NCBI GenBank assembly: GCA_002077045.2
Contig: KZ111147.1
Location: 1,457,589-1,507,497 of the forward strand
Reading direction: 5' to 3'
From: Rachicladosporium sp. CCFEE 5018
Lineage: Eukaryota > Ascomycota > Dothideomycetes > Cladosporiales > Cladosporiaceae
Length of the DNA stretch: 49,909 nt
Shown: piece by piece, positions 39,313-49,909 of the stretch
How positions within the stretch are numbered: position 1 is the first letter of the stretch
How the letters are laid out: each line of letters begins with the position of its first letter
The notes under the pieces: generated by a model
Seen by the model: only the letters and a program-made list of their open reading frames with translations
Database searches by the model: none
Told to the model about the DNA's origin: nothing
Program-made: the position numbers and the translations under genes

Positions 39313-42300
39313 TCATCGAACACTCCCAAGCCACCACAGCAGACTGCCCAACCCAACGTTCAAGCCCAGATGCCAGCCAATGGCCCAGGCCATGCTGTAC
39401 AGGTACTTCGGCGAGAAGACCGTCCAGATGAAGAGGTGGGTTCGCAAAGCCGTGCAAGCTGCCATGACAGCTACCAGGCTTGCTGAGACGAAGCAGGTCA
39501 TCGTGGTGAGGTATATGTGGTAGGATGTCGAGTCCTGCTTCTTCGAATCTTGAACTCGTCTGGGTAAAGCAGTGCTCGTGCGAGCAGCAGCGACAGCGCC
39601 GTTGTGCAATCGTTGCCGCTCCTCCGTCACCCATAGTCTCGCCCCACTGGTAGGCTCCTTGACCTTGTTGATATCTTCTGCGTTTCTGACAACGGGATCT
39701 GCGTCATCGCTTTGTCGAAGCATGCCCATAGCGGCGCCACACCACCACACAGCCCCAGCCCAATTCCCCACAAATACCAGCAGCGCCACGAGACCGACGT
39801 TGTAGTCTGCGATCCCGTTGTAGGCGTTGCCCAAGTCTATGCTCGAGATAGAGTTCGAGCCACCGAACGCAAAGTATGTTGTTTGTGTCAGAAGCAGAGT
39901 CGAGACTGCGAGTGCTAGAGGTTGCGACGGCTGCAGAAGCCGTGATAGAGACACACGCTGCAGAGAGATGAGCAGGAAGAGCGGAATGTTGGGCGTCCGA
40001 GTCTGTGTGACGAGAAAGAGCGTAAGGAGCGGCTGTAGGCGTTCAGATAGCGAAATTCCTGTTCCATGTCAGCATACCGGCTCAGTGTCCACGGAGCGCG
40101 AGGGCGATCTCACGTTTGCTTGCGGTCGAATCCCGTCGTCTGGTCACCACAGTAGCTACCACGACAAATGTCAAGACCATAACCAACATCACGAATACAA
40201 CTCTTGCCTGGACAACCAAATCCAAGTCCTTCGTGAAGTCGTTGACCCTCTGGCCCAGCCCAAGGACCAGCTCAGGTGCATCAGCTTGGGTGAATTTAAG
40301 CTTGAACACTACAGCCGCCAGTACAACGACGAAGGCGACGCTGACAGCGATCTCCAGTACCACCAGATCAGTAAGTGTAGTCACCGCAATGTCGAAGCCG
40401 ATGTATGCGTACGTAGCCAGCACCAGCACCCACATCAGCTTATGATGCGCTGGAAACAACGTCTGCACGATATCCGCCTCGCCCGCATGCTTCTGGCCCG
40501 TCTGATTCCAGCTGATCATGATGCGGTGCAGAGCAATGATCGGGACTGCCAGTGTAGCCCGCTGTACACCGTAGGTGCTCCAGAGGCGCATGCTTGAGCC
40601 CTGTCGAGCTTCTTTAGCCGCTAGAAGGGTGAGCCATGCGGGTGTGAGCCAGTACCAGAAGTGCTGCTCTTCTTCGACGTAGGAGCTTGCGAACATCATG
40701 AGGCCGTAAAGTACGATGAGGAAGCTGAGAGGAAGACTTGCTGTCGTGGGCGGCCACAACTGCGGGAACGCGACAATTCCCAGTAAAAGGCTCAGCAATG
40801 CGAGCCCAGTACCTCCCACCATGCGAGGAATGTCGTAAGAGCTGGCAGTGCTGCTCAAGGCGTCCTGTGCATCATAGAGGAAGTCTTGAAGTGCAGCGAC
40901 TTCGCCATCCGTGCCATGTAGCAGTATTGTTCGAGCTGCTCGACACGCCAGGCCTTGCTGCTCGCCTCGGACGTAATCGCAGGACTCCGGGTTTGTCTTG
41001 TTCAGTGTTGCTCGATACAATCCGATCGTGACATTGAGCTGCTCTTCACCGAACGTCGCCCCGACAATCTGTGCTATCTGCTTCGCGTTCCTCCTTAACG
41101 CGTCGCGTAAACCTTTCTCTCCAAGCACGTCCTCGATCTCCCCGATCGTGACTCCAAGACTGTTCTTCGGCACTGGAAAGCCCATCAGTCCTGCGAGGGT
41201 AGGCACAACATCGCTTTGCTCCACTCTCTTGTAGTATTGGAATTCGGTCCCTTCTCTGGGCGCAATTGGACACTTCCTCTTCTTCCCATCGCCTCTAAAC
41301 TTCGGACTCACGAACATCAACGCTGGCTCCGTCTCCCCTGGCCCACTGCCACCATGATTCCCTCCAGCATTCATTCCATGGTCCCCAGCCAACACCAATA
41401 GCGTCTTTCCCAACGCATCCTCCTTTTCCATAGCCTCCCATATCATCTTCACCACATCATCCATCTCCTTCTGTTTTCCCGGCATAGCCGGCCCCGAAGG
41501 CCCAGTCTTATGTCCAATATGATCCAGACCCAGATAATGCAGCACAAGAGCGTTCCAATCACTCTTCCCAAGCTCTTCAGGCAAATGACGAGTGACATTC
41601 AAATCGACTTCAGTGAAATCCTAAAACCCCGAAAGAGAAAGGGGGAGATACTCAGCCTCGCACTACTACACACTTACCTTGGAGATCTACTGACCGAAAC
41701 GAGGAAGCTCGTCGTGCCGTCACATCTGTCGAAGAACGGAGGAGGGAAGAGCTTTAGCCACGTGTCGTCGCCATAGAGCGCGAGCTTGCTGGTTGGGAGG
41801 GCGCGGAGCTGGGCTAGCCAGGTATCTTGGTTCGCGAGCGAGGACGAAGTGTCGGACTCAGCGAAGTTGAGGAGGAGGTCTAGGAACGAGGGCACGGAGC
41901 CGGTGGTGAGGGCTTTGATGCGCGGCATGGTCACTGTGGGAGGAGTGGCATGAGCTGTGAAGGGGAGTGCGTTGCCAGCGCGGATGAGACTAGCGGAGGA
42001 TCAGCTGGTGGCTCACCAGCGCGTTGGGAGAGTAGGATGCAGATGTACCTCTGCGTAAACTTCATCTCGCTCTTGTGCCCGTAGACAAAGTCGCTTCGCA
42101 GCGCATCCACCACCATGAAGATGACCTTGTTGAAAGGCGCCTCTGCCCTGCCATCACCGCCCACCGCTCGGAGCCCATCACTCCCAAGCTCTGCGCCATC
42201 TTCCCAAGTCGCGAGTCCAGGTAATACGGGTTTGTAAGGGAAGAAGCCCATCGCGAAGACCAGGACTGCGATCGGTATGAGGAGGTTCGACAGGATCAGA

Positions 42301-42332
42301 GAGAGCGTGCGGAAGCGCTGAGACCGAGCCAT
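39313..42332 (-). CDS. las21: GPI ethanolamine-phosphate transferase 2 (Las21/Gpi7/PIG-G), copy B
   Basis: Exons 42332-42049, 41989-41695, 41620-40114 and 40058-39313 match copy A in length (284, 295, 1507 and 746), giving 943 residues. All catalytic blocks (VVDALRSDF, TMPRIKALTTGS, GLDHIGHKTGP, LAGDHGMNAGG) are kept. Residues about 48-62 differ most (AELGSDGLRAVGGD against EKLWSDEVGIEGID in A), and the luminal middle carries dozens of replacements. The last exon differs from A by only about 1%. Both copies look functional. Confidence 0.93.
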
Positions 42333-42795
42333 GCCGGTATGCTCGCTCGAGCCGTCACGCAGCTCGTTGTAGGTGATGGATGGAGAAGTGAGAAACGGAA
42401 TTCGGAGTACAATGGTGTTACGGACGGCAACAGTGCTCTAGCTAGCGCGACTCTTGGGTCAGAGCGTACCTACGTAATATCTGTCGCCGTCACGCTTGCA
42501 ATCTCATCTTCTCATCTGAGCCTGCACAAGAGAGCAGTAGCACGTCGAAGCAGGAGCAGAGATGATATTCATGATGAGACTCAGATGACACAGGCCTTTG
42601 TGGAGCGGATGAATTGGTAGCTATCTAAGACACCTCTCCTCACGCCCCTTTTCTCAAAGCAAAAACATCTCTCTCCATTGTCAGGTGACAATCTCACACT
42701 TTTGCACAGCAAGTATCATCTGACCACAGCCGCCGGGCCGCGACAGGACGGTCTCTTGTGTCTGAGCTAACGCCGTCCACCAAGCCCACCAATGC
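42333..42795. other. LAS21 promoter / Mei2-like 3' region, copy B
   Basis: 463 bp against 427 in A, with several indels; one of the more diverged spacers. CCCCT at 42645-42649 is shared with A. No gene seen. Confidence 0.35.
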
Positions 42796-45700
42796 CTAAG
42801 CCTTGGTGTTGTCCTTGCCCTTGCCCTTCGACGACGACGCAAACCTCTCGTCGCGCTTTGGGTCAGGCACGATGTTGACGTGCTTGCCGAGACGACCGCC
42901 AGTCTGAGTGCGCATCATGGCGCCTGGGACCGGAGCGCGAGGCGGCAGAACGTTATAGTTGGTGACCCATGGCTGCGGCGGAGCGTTGTACATCATGGCT
43001 GGACCAGCGACGTAGCCGGCGGGAGGTTGTGGCGCCATGTAGCCATTGTTGTAGGGCACTGGATAATTCATCGGCATCTGAGGCATCTGCTGAGGGCCAT
43101 AGCCTATGGGAAACTGCGCGGGACCTCCGTTGTACCCGTTGAAGTTGTTGACACCATTGAAGCCGTTGTGCCCATTGTACATCGGGTGAGGACGGCCGGG
43201 TAGAGGGACCTGGTGCTGGAAGCCAGTGTACTGGCCGACTGGAGCTGGGCTGTTCTCAGGAATGTACTGCTGGCCTTGTTGCTGCATCTGCCACGGAGCC
43301 GGAGCGTTGTTGGGGGCTGGAAGCGCTAGCTGACCGCGACGGGGCGGGCCTTGAGAAACCTCGTCGCGCTGGTGGCGAGTAGTGCCGCGATCGAAGCGGG
43401 ACTGCGTGCGACGACCCTGGTCGCGAGCACGATCTCTAGGCGCATACAAGCCTTGATAGAGCGAGTTCTCCATAGAGCGCTGAAGCTTGGCGTTGTTGTC
43501 TGGCGCCGGCCATTCGCGCGGCGAACCAGCTGGGTGCTTCTCGTCGGCGTTCAGTACGCTGTACCACAGCCTAGGGCGGCATTGTGGCACCTCCTCTAGC
43601 ATGCAGGAGTTGCGGAACTTGGCCTCGAGGCACTCCAGGCCCTGGATGTTGGCGTAGTTGACAGCGACGGCCTTGTGGTACTTGTTGAATTCACCGGGCG
43701 GCTTTGTGGTGATGTTCGGCATATGCAAGGCCGGCCCGTTCTCGGGAACCCAGTGCTCTACCCAGGTCTTCAGAGCCTCAGCGGAGATAAAGTTGACGAA
43801 GACATAACCGACAGCTTGCATCTTGCGAAGGTCGATGCGGGCGTAAGTGAAATCATATTGGCCGGCATGGGTGATGTCCAGCATCCGGCGAGCATCCTCT
43901 GCAAACCACTTGGTTGGAGTGTTGCGGATCATGAGGGTAGTACGCAAGTCGAGCCCGCGGCGAATCTTCTCGATGAGGACAGTCTGTGCTGACCATGTAA
44001 GAGATGGACGGCGCATCTTGGGCCGGCCGTCGGTGGCGGCCTCTGGAACGTCCACTGGAGCTATGGCACCAGTCGTACCGACCTCGCCATCCATCGGAGA
44101 CCCATCATTGTTGGTGCTAGAGTCGGATCGGCGCTGTACCATGCCTGCTTGGATATGGCCAGGAATAGGCACGACCTCGCCCCATACGTCGACGACCACC
44201 GCAGAACGCCCGGTCTGGCTGATGAAGGTGTTTTGGCTGACTTGACGCATGTGGCCAACATCATCGGCATTTGCTATGGTAAGTGGGGCAGCAGAGTGGT
44301 CTAGGCCAGCAGTTCCACCAGTGCAGTATGGCGAGAACGGGGCGCGGCCATTCACGTCAACATTGCCGGAGAAGCTATCGTACGGAACGATGGCGAAGTA
44401 GAGCGGCTGCGTGCAGTCAGTACATGATCAGGCTGCAGGTGAGGGGGAGGGTGATGCCAAGTTGGCCAACTTACGTGGAAAGCTTCGATTCGACCCTGCT
44501 GTTTGCATGAGATTTCTACCAAGAAGGTAGCATCGGAGATCTTGTCGAGCTCGAAGTGGAACACGAAGTTGGGGTGGGGCGCCTCCAGCCTCTCGAAGGT
44601 ACGAACCGAGGAGTAACGGCCGATGTCGCTATTGCGAGAAGCGGCCAGATGATGTGCGTTGATGCCATTGTCGATTGCCTGATATAGGCTATCCGCGACG
44701 TGCTTGGCACTCATGTGCGCCAGCTCATCTGGAAGGATCGTAGAGACCAGTACGCGCGCGTCGGGAGACGGTACGCTGGATACAGTCTTATCCGCGCGAG
44801 CATAACTGGCACGGGTGATGAAGTCGACAACGGACACCTGACCACTCTGCTCGAAGGTAGTCTTCAGCTCCTCGGCGTACCCAACGCTGTCTGAGCAGAT
44901 CAAGGCATCGGTGGTCCCGTCCCCATTGACGACAGGCCCGATCCAATGGCCGCCGGTACGAACATGCTCATGCCAGGCATCCTGTGAGATCGTCAGTAAG
45001 CCTGGTCAACAGCGCCACGAGTATGTGAGGGACGATGGTTTTCAGCATACCGATGCCCTGGTGAAGTGGAAAAGTCCCTCCTCTGAGCGACCGCCTTGAG
45101 CATCGAACCGCTCCTTAAAGAAGTCCGAGCCAAACGGCGCAAGCACCCTGAGGTAGTGACTAGGCATGTGCAAGCCGCCAAGGCTCTTAGCCCACGCGAG
45201 CCCATCTGCGTTGATCGCCGCCTTGTGTGGATCACTAATGCCATCGCTAGAGCTCTCGTACCCCATGGAGATCACGCCGGCCAGACTAGCATGGATTGGG
45301 TCAAAGTCGGCCGTGGCTGGGCTGACTGGACGGGAGGCTTCCGCCGACTTGCTGCGCCGATTCTTGCTCTTGCTGTTGCGTATCTTCTTTCTCACGTCCG
45401 GTGGAGTTGGAGCACGCGAGTCCGAAGCCTCCGTTGGGGAGCTAGCGATAGCAGACGGCACATACGGCTCAGCGAAGAAGTTGAGGCCAGACGCAGCGCT
45501 GGAGGAGGTAGACGGACGACCGTCGCTGGTGCTGTGCCGAAATCAGTAATTGTGCCTTCGAGAGAGGATGAGACAAAATGCAACACGTACTCGTGGCCGT
45601 TGCCCATTGGGCGAGGCGGCATGATGACAGCAGCGTCGTCGGAGGTCTGTCTAGTCGCCTGCATGATGACTTCGGCAATCTCCGCGGTCATGCCAATGCC

Positions 45701-45837
45701 GCTGTGGTCATGTCAGTCATATGTTTGTCGACGAGTCACAACAAAGGGTGCAGAGCATACCTCTTCTCGGTGGTCTTCGGCGAGATGGAGCGCGATGGCT
45801 GCGGAACTGTTGGCTTGATGGAAGACTGGGCTGCCAT
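42796..45837 (-). CDS. mei2: Mei2-like RNA-binding protein, copy B
   Basis: Exons 45837-45761, 45701-45591, 45531-45051, 44981-44475 and 44406-42796 give 928 residues. The first four exons equal copy A in length. The last is nine bases longer, from the Asn-Gly-rich stretch (NGHNGFNGVNNFNGYNGG). The C-terminal RRM is essentially unchanged, with about 1% DNA difference across it, and the disordered tail varies more. The donor of exon 4 is GTAAGT here and GTGAGT in A. Confidence 0.9.
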
Positions 45838-48364
45838 TGCGACGCGTGGTGTGTTGAAACTTGAGATGTGGTGGAAAAAAGGGGTGGTTTGCACAGAGTG
45901 CGTCGGCGGTGTACAAAGGTGATCTTGAAGTGATATCCAAGGACCGATTGCGCAGCGCTGAGCGTACGTGCCAAATAAGTGAAGGATATGGTGTGGATGT
46001 TGGTGTAGCGTGTGTGGAATCAATGTGTGTCAAGAGTGTGTCTTGCTATGGTGAGGGGCGAGGAGAAAAAGTCGGGGGCCAAAGTTTGATACGGTGGGTG
46101 AAGGCTGCCAAGCTCCACGGGAGCTCCCTGCCTTGTTCTGGCAACGAGCTTCATGTTACGACTTTGGCAAGCACGCTCATCGCACTGCACTTGTCGCTAA
46201 CGCAATGATGGTCGTTCAACACGGCAGCATGGACAAGAGTCGACCATGTGCACTACAAGCGCGTCACCACAGGTAGGACCATATCGAAGCCTCGAACAGC
46301 CAGTCGTTGTCGTAGCGTGATGCACACATAACAGCACGAGCTGCGGAGTTGCTTCCGACACTCGAAGAAAACTGACCTTTGCGACAGTTCGATCTTTCCA
46401 CTTCCATAAGCATGGTAATATGCATTCCTGTGTAGGTTTTGTAACCATGAGCGTAGATTGGATTGACATCGTGTCTTTTCATGGAGCAGCAGAATATATT
46501 TCCTGTATCGCAGTGGCTCCGTGGGTCAGCTCATATGTGCGCCCGTTCATGTGGTGAGCGCTTGGACCAGGTAGGAAATAAGCTCAGATCTTGGCTTCCG
46601 CGCGCGGGACGGAGCGGGTATCGAGCAGACACGGCAGAACGTCTGTTGGCGACCATCGTACATTTGCGGCTCCAGCGACAAAAGGCCGTGTCGTATATCC
46701 ATTGATAATCGTAGAGGGCTCCTGGCTGGTATAATTGCACAAAGGTACGTCGATTTCTCGCTCAGTGCTGTCAGTATTGCGACGGTCTCGTCTCCTCGGT
46801 CGCAAGACGCGCGAAAGTCCAAGTGGCACAATTGACCCCGTTATGCCGACCATACATCTCGACTTGCCGGAATGCTGCTCTCGTCTCGATGTGTGCCTGG
46901 AAGAGCATTCCGTCTGCTCAAACTCGATCGCGACGTTCTCAACAGTGCTTTCGTTCGACGCCGCGAGGAACTCAGGCGTGGGCGACCCGGGGTCACACTG
47001 GACTCTGGGTAACAACAAGGCTACTCGACAACCAATTGTACGACCTTCTTCCTGGATCTAATTCTTGAGGAGATTGGCGAGCAGGCTGGCTCAACGAGGA
47101 TATCCGAATCGTAGCGCGATCCAAGTCCAGACTGCCTGTGCCTGGCCAGGGAAGGAATGAGGGTGCCATTAGATAGCCAGCATCTCAGGGCTGGCATGCG
47201 GAAGACAAAGTTGTAGCAATGAACGTACAGCGACCTCGGCATTGGCATTGAACAGGTCCACGAGGATGCCATGCCCTTCACGGGCGGCTAGCTTGATGAA
47301 GGACAAAGGCTGGTCGGCGAAGGTCATAGACAAGGCCACAACGACCTTTGGAACCACTCCGTCGTCCACCAGAGTGTCATCCGTATGATACTTGTCTGTT
47401 TCAATACAGTCGCACTCGCCATAACAGCATGATCCCGAAACACCCAAGTCCGATCACGAAAGGTCATGAGGAAGGCCATAGTGAACAAAGCCGAGCTTGC
47501 TGGTGACGATGAAGTGGGGAAAGCTGCACTTAGTCTGGGACTTGAATCCGGTGGCCCTCTCACAATATCGGACAGGGCAGTCGATTTCCGCCAAGCCGAT
47601 GTTGTCTACGCGTGGCCCAAGTCCGATCACCAAAGACCATAGGAGAGGCCAAGGTGTTCGGAGCCAAGGATCTTCATGTTGATGAAGTGGGAAGAGTTGG
47701 ACAGAGTCTGAAATTCGAGGACTGTGTACCTCTGATGACACACGGCATCATATCGGACGTGTTTTCGCTACGAGCATGTGATGCTTGGCGGGGTTTCTGA
47801 CGACAATGAAGGTTTGAATGCCACATGGCAATAATCCTCCTCCTGGATGTCTGGCACCCTTGCGCTTGTACCGTTCAAGCCACAGCGACCATCGTCGACT
47901 ACACCATAAGCGACCGAGCCGCCCTCGTCACTGTCATATGGGATCTCCGCAAGTTGCAGGTTACCAGTACTGCATGAGCTTGGCGGCATTGGTGGGCTGT
48001 GTGTGATCTACTTCAGCGTGGAAGGAAGCGGCTATAACCCCAGAGCTGCACGCACTTGTCGGATGAAGGCCAGAGAGGGTCGAGTGGGCGTTGCTGGCAT
48101 CATCTCTGGGAACATTCCGTCCGGGTGAATCATAGAGTCCTGGAGATCCATCGAGACTGTCGTCAGCCGACACTATTGTAGCGTACTGGACGCATACTCG
48201 GATTCGCGTGTAACCGAATGTGCTGTATGGTCGTGACGAGCTGACGTAGCCGCAGGCAGGCAGTAAACACACCAACGGGCGGGGCGGTGATCGTCCTTGG
48301 CGCCGGCGACATCCGCATTGCATGAGGGCTGCTCAAGACTCCGCGCCTTCGCCAAAGCGGCAAT
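45838..48364. other. 2.5-kb region upstream of SEC15 and Mei2-like, copy B
   Basis: 2,527 bp homologous to 23431-25959. It carries the 173-bp repeat (anchors 47443 and 47616) and the 144-codon minus-strand frame (46584-47018). No recognisable gene or RNA. Confidence 0.4.
47443..47790. repeat. Imperfect 173-bp direct repeat, copy B
   Basis: Two units start with CCCAAGTCCGATCAC at 47443 and 47616. In this copy the first unit resembles the second more than in A (GATGAAGTGGG in both), so the repeat predates the A/B split and A's first unit has drifted. Confidence 0.6.
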
Positions 48365-49909
48365 ATGCCTGGACTGATCGAGCCCTACGATGATCTGACT
48401 GGTGCAGTCCAGCAGGTAAGCCAGCTTCCTTCAGAATCTGAACCCAGTATTGGATTTGGTGTACTGCGGTGAGATGTGGCAGTGTTGCGCAAGGGAGGAA
48501 AAAGGGAGCTGGAGTCTCTGTGTAACCGCTTGGGCGGAGGGTCGACATCAAGCATGCGGTATACGGCCTGATGTTACCAACGTTCGCCAACATGCAGAGG
48601 TCGATTTGTAGTGTCACTACTTTACCCCGACAGCGTCGATAGCGATGCGGAAGGGGCAAGATTCCTTCTCGAAGAACAAGCTGACAAGTTGGCCTTTGCA
48701 GATCATCCTGTCCTCCTCCGATACCGATTACCTCGATCAACTCATCCCGTTGTTGAAGAATGCAAAGACCCAGTCCCATGTCCAGCCGTTGGTACAGGCA
48801 CTCAGCCAGATCTCAACCGAACGAGAAGCTGAGATTGAGCGCATATGCAACAACAATCACCAAGAGTTCATCTCGAGCGTCAGCCAGCTCCAGAGCGCCC
48901 GCGAAGGTACAGTGACGTTGACATCGGAGATTCTGGAGCTGAGTCGATCGATCGAGGCAACTACCGAGAAGCTGGCCGAGCAGAAGAAGGCACTTGTGGA
49001 TAGTCGCAGTGTTCGCCAAAACATTGACGACACTACTCAAGCATTGAAGGACTGTCTTGAGGTATTGCGCTTGGCGAATCAAGTTCACGATCTACTGGGC
49101 AAGAAGTCGCACTATGCCGCACTGCGAGCATTGGACGAGCTGCAAAATGTGCACCTGCGCGAAGTTACCCGCTACAGGATCGCGGACATGATCGAGCGCT
49201 CTTTGCCCGCTACGCAGCATCTGATTGCTGAAGCTGTCAAGACAGATCTCAACACATGGCTTTACCGCATTCGAGAGACGTCACAGTTCCTCGGCGAAGT
49301 CGCATTTTACCATACCGAGATGCGCCGTACTCGACAGAAGGAGCGATGGGCCGCTGAGCAAGACTCTTTCTTGGCAGCATCAAAGCTCAACTCCGCGATC
49401 GAGCTTGTAGCTGATGAACAGGAGGAGTTTGACGTGCTCAACAACGAAGAAGTACAAGTAGACTTCAGCCCGCTGTTTGAGTGTCTGCACATTCACGAAG
49501 CGCTCGGACAGATGGATGCCTTCCGCGCAGAGTACGCTACCACACGACGAAGACAGAAAGAGCTCCTGGTCCCCAGCAGCCTGACCCTCGACGATGACGA
49601 TCTCGCTGGACTCAGCTCCCTCCTCGAAGGCATCGCAGGCTTCGCCATAGTAGAGCAAGCCACAATGCACAAGACGCCCGAAAACTTCCGCACCCGCGCA
49701 GACGTCGACGAGCTGTGGGACAGCATGGTGCAGTCAGCGATCACCCTGATCTCCGCCGCGCTGCCCTCAGTGACAAACGACGAGAAGCTTCTCAAAGTGA
49801 AAGGCGTCATAGCCCTCTTCATCCAAACAATGGACAGCTGGTCTTACTCCGTCTCCGCGCTCGACAGTCTCCTCCTCACGATCTTTTCAAAGTACTCCGA
49901 CCTCCTCAA
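48365..49909 (+). CDS. sec15: Sec15 exocyst subunit, copy B, N-terminal part only
   Basis: Exon 1 is 48365-48415, the intron is 48416-48701 (286 nt) and exon 2 runs from 48702 to the window end. Exon 2 is 1,208 bases, exactly as long as the visible exon 2 of A. The intron has lost one base near 48605 relative to A, breaking the frame that is open in A and supporting the splice model. Protein differences from A are few (QALSQIS, LQSARE). The last 620 bases equal copy A and both stop at the same base. Confidence 0.9.

Larger units (their letters stand above)
27606..49909. repeat. Copy B of the ~22-kb duplicated segment
   Basis: It matches 5366-27505 gene for gene. It carries the complete F-box gene missing from A and lacks the first exons of the sugar transporter. 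It ends at the same base of SEC15 as copy A. Both orders and orientations are the same (direct, not inverted). Confidence 0.95.

Noticed and set aside
27606..49909. CRISPR, phage or bacterial defence system
   Set aside because: The DNA is fungal with spliced genes; no spaced short repeats or such proteins occur.

Overview
This is nuclear DNA of a filamentous ascomycete. Genes have 49-104 nt introns with GT..AG borders, long single-exon ORFs sit among them, there are no bacterial operons, and the genes are standard fungal ones (SMP3, SKP1, VPS18, ARB1, YOP1, LAS21, a Mei2-type RRM protein, SEC15). A fungal F-box/DUF7730-type protein and the intron style suggest a dothideomycete. Because two moderately diverged copies of one region are present, my best guess is a hybrid or duplicated-genome black yeast such as Hortaea werneckii. 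That name is inference.

Layout. Bases 1-5365 are single copy here: SMP3 (minus, 3' end cut by the window), SKP1 (plus) and most of VPS18 (plus). From the VPS18 C-terminus onward the same gene order occurs twice. Copy A is 5366-27505 and copy B is 27606-49909. Each runs: VPS18 end (+), CaaX-box protein (-), ARB1-type ABCF ATPase (-), F-box-like/DUF7730 protein (-), F-box protein (+), small MGNRNS protein (-), sugar transporter (+, decayed), Rossmann oxidoreductase (+), YOP1 (-), LAS21/GPI7 (-), Mei2-like (-), about 2.5 kb without a firm gene, SEC15 (+, cut). Splice structures match between the copies.

The copies differ in a mosaic way: some blocks are near-identical and others differ by roughly 10%, mostly at silent sites. 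ARB1 first-exon proteins are identical despite many silent changes. The sugar transporter is damaged in both copies by different lesions.

Assembly. There are two runs of exactly 100 N. Three of the four contig edges lie exactly 100 bases from the nearest A/B difference, the signature of a k-mer graph breaking where the two copies are identical. The first gap removes the middle of F-box copy A, which is probably identical to copy B. The second gap joins SEC15-A to the end of VPS18-B. It is either a false join of homeologs or a poorly resolved tandem duplication, so this region should not be taken as a proven tandem array.

Functionally, several genes serve the endomembrane system: GPI-anchor synthesis (SMP3, LAS21), vacuolar tethering (VPS18), ER shaping (YOP1) and exocytosis (SEC15). 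SKP1 shares the window with two F-box-type proteins. I found no tRNA, rRNA, CRISPR, transposon or clearly new multi-gene system. The least explained items are two small proteins with predicted lipid-attachment ends and a 173-bp imperfect repeat upstream of SEC15.
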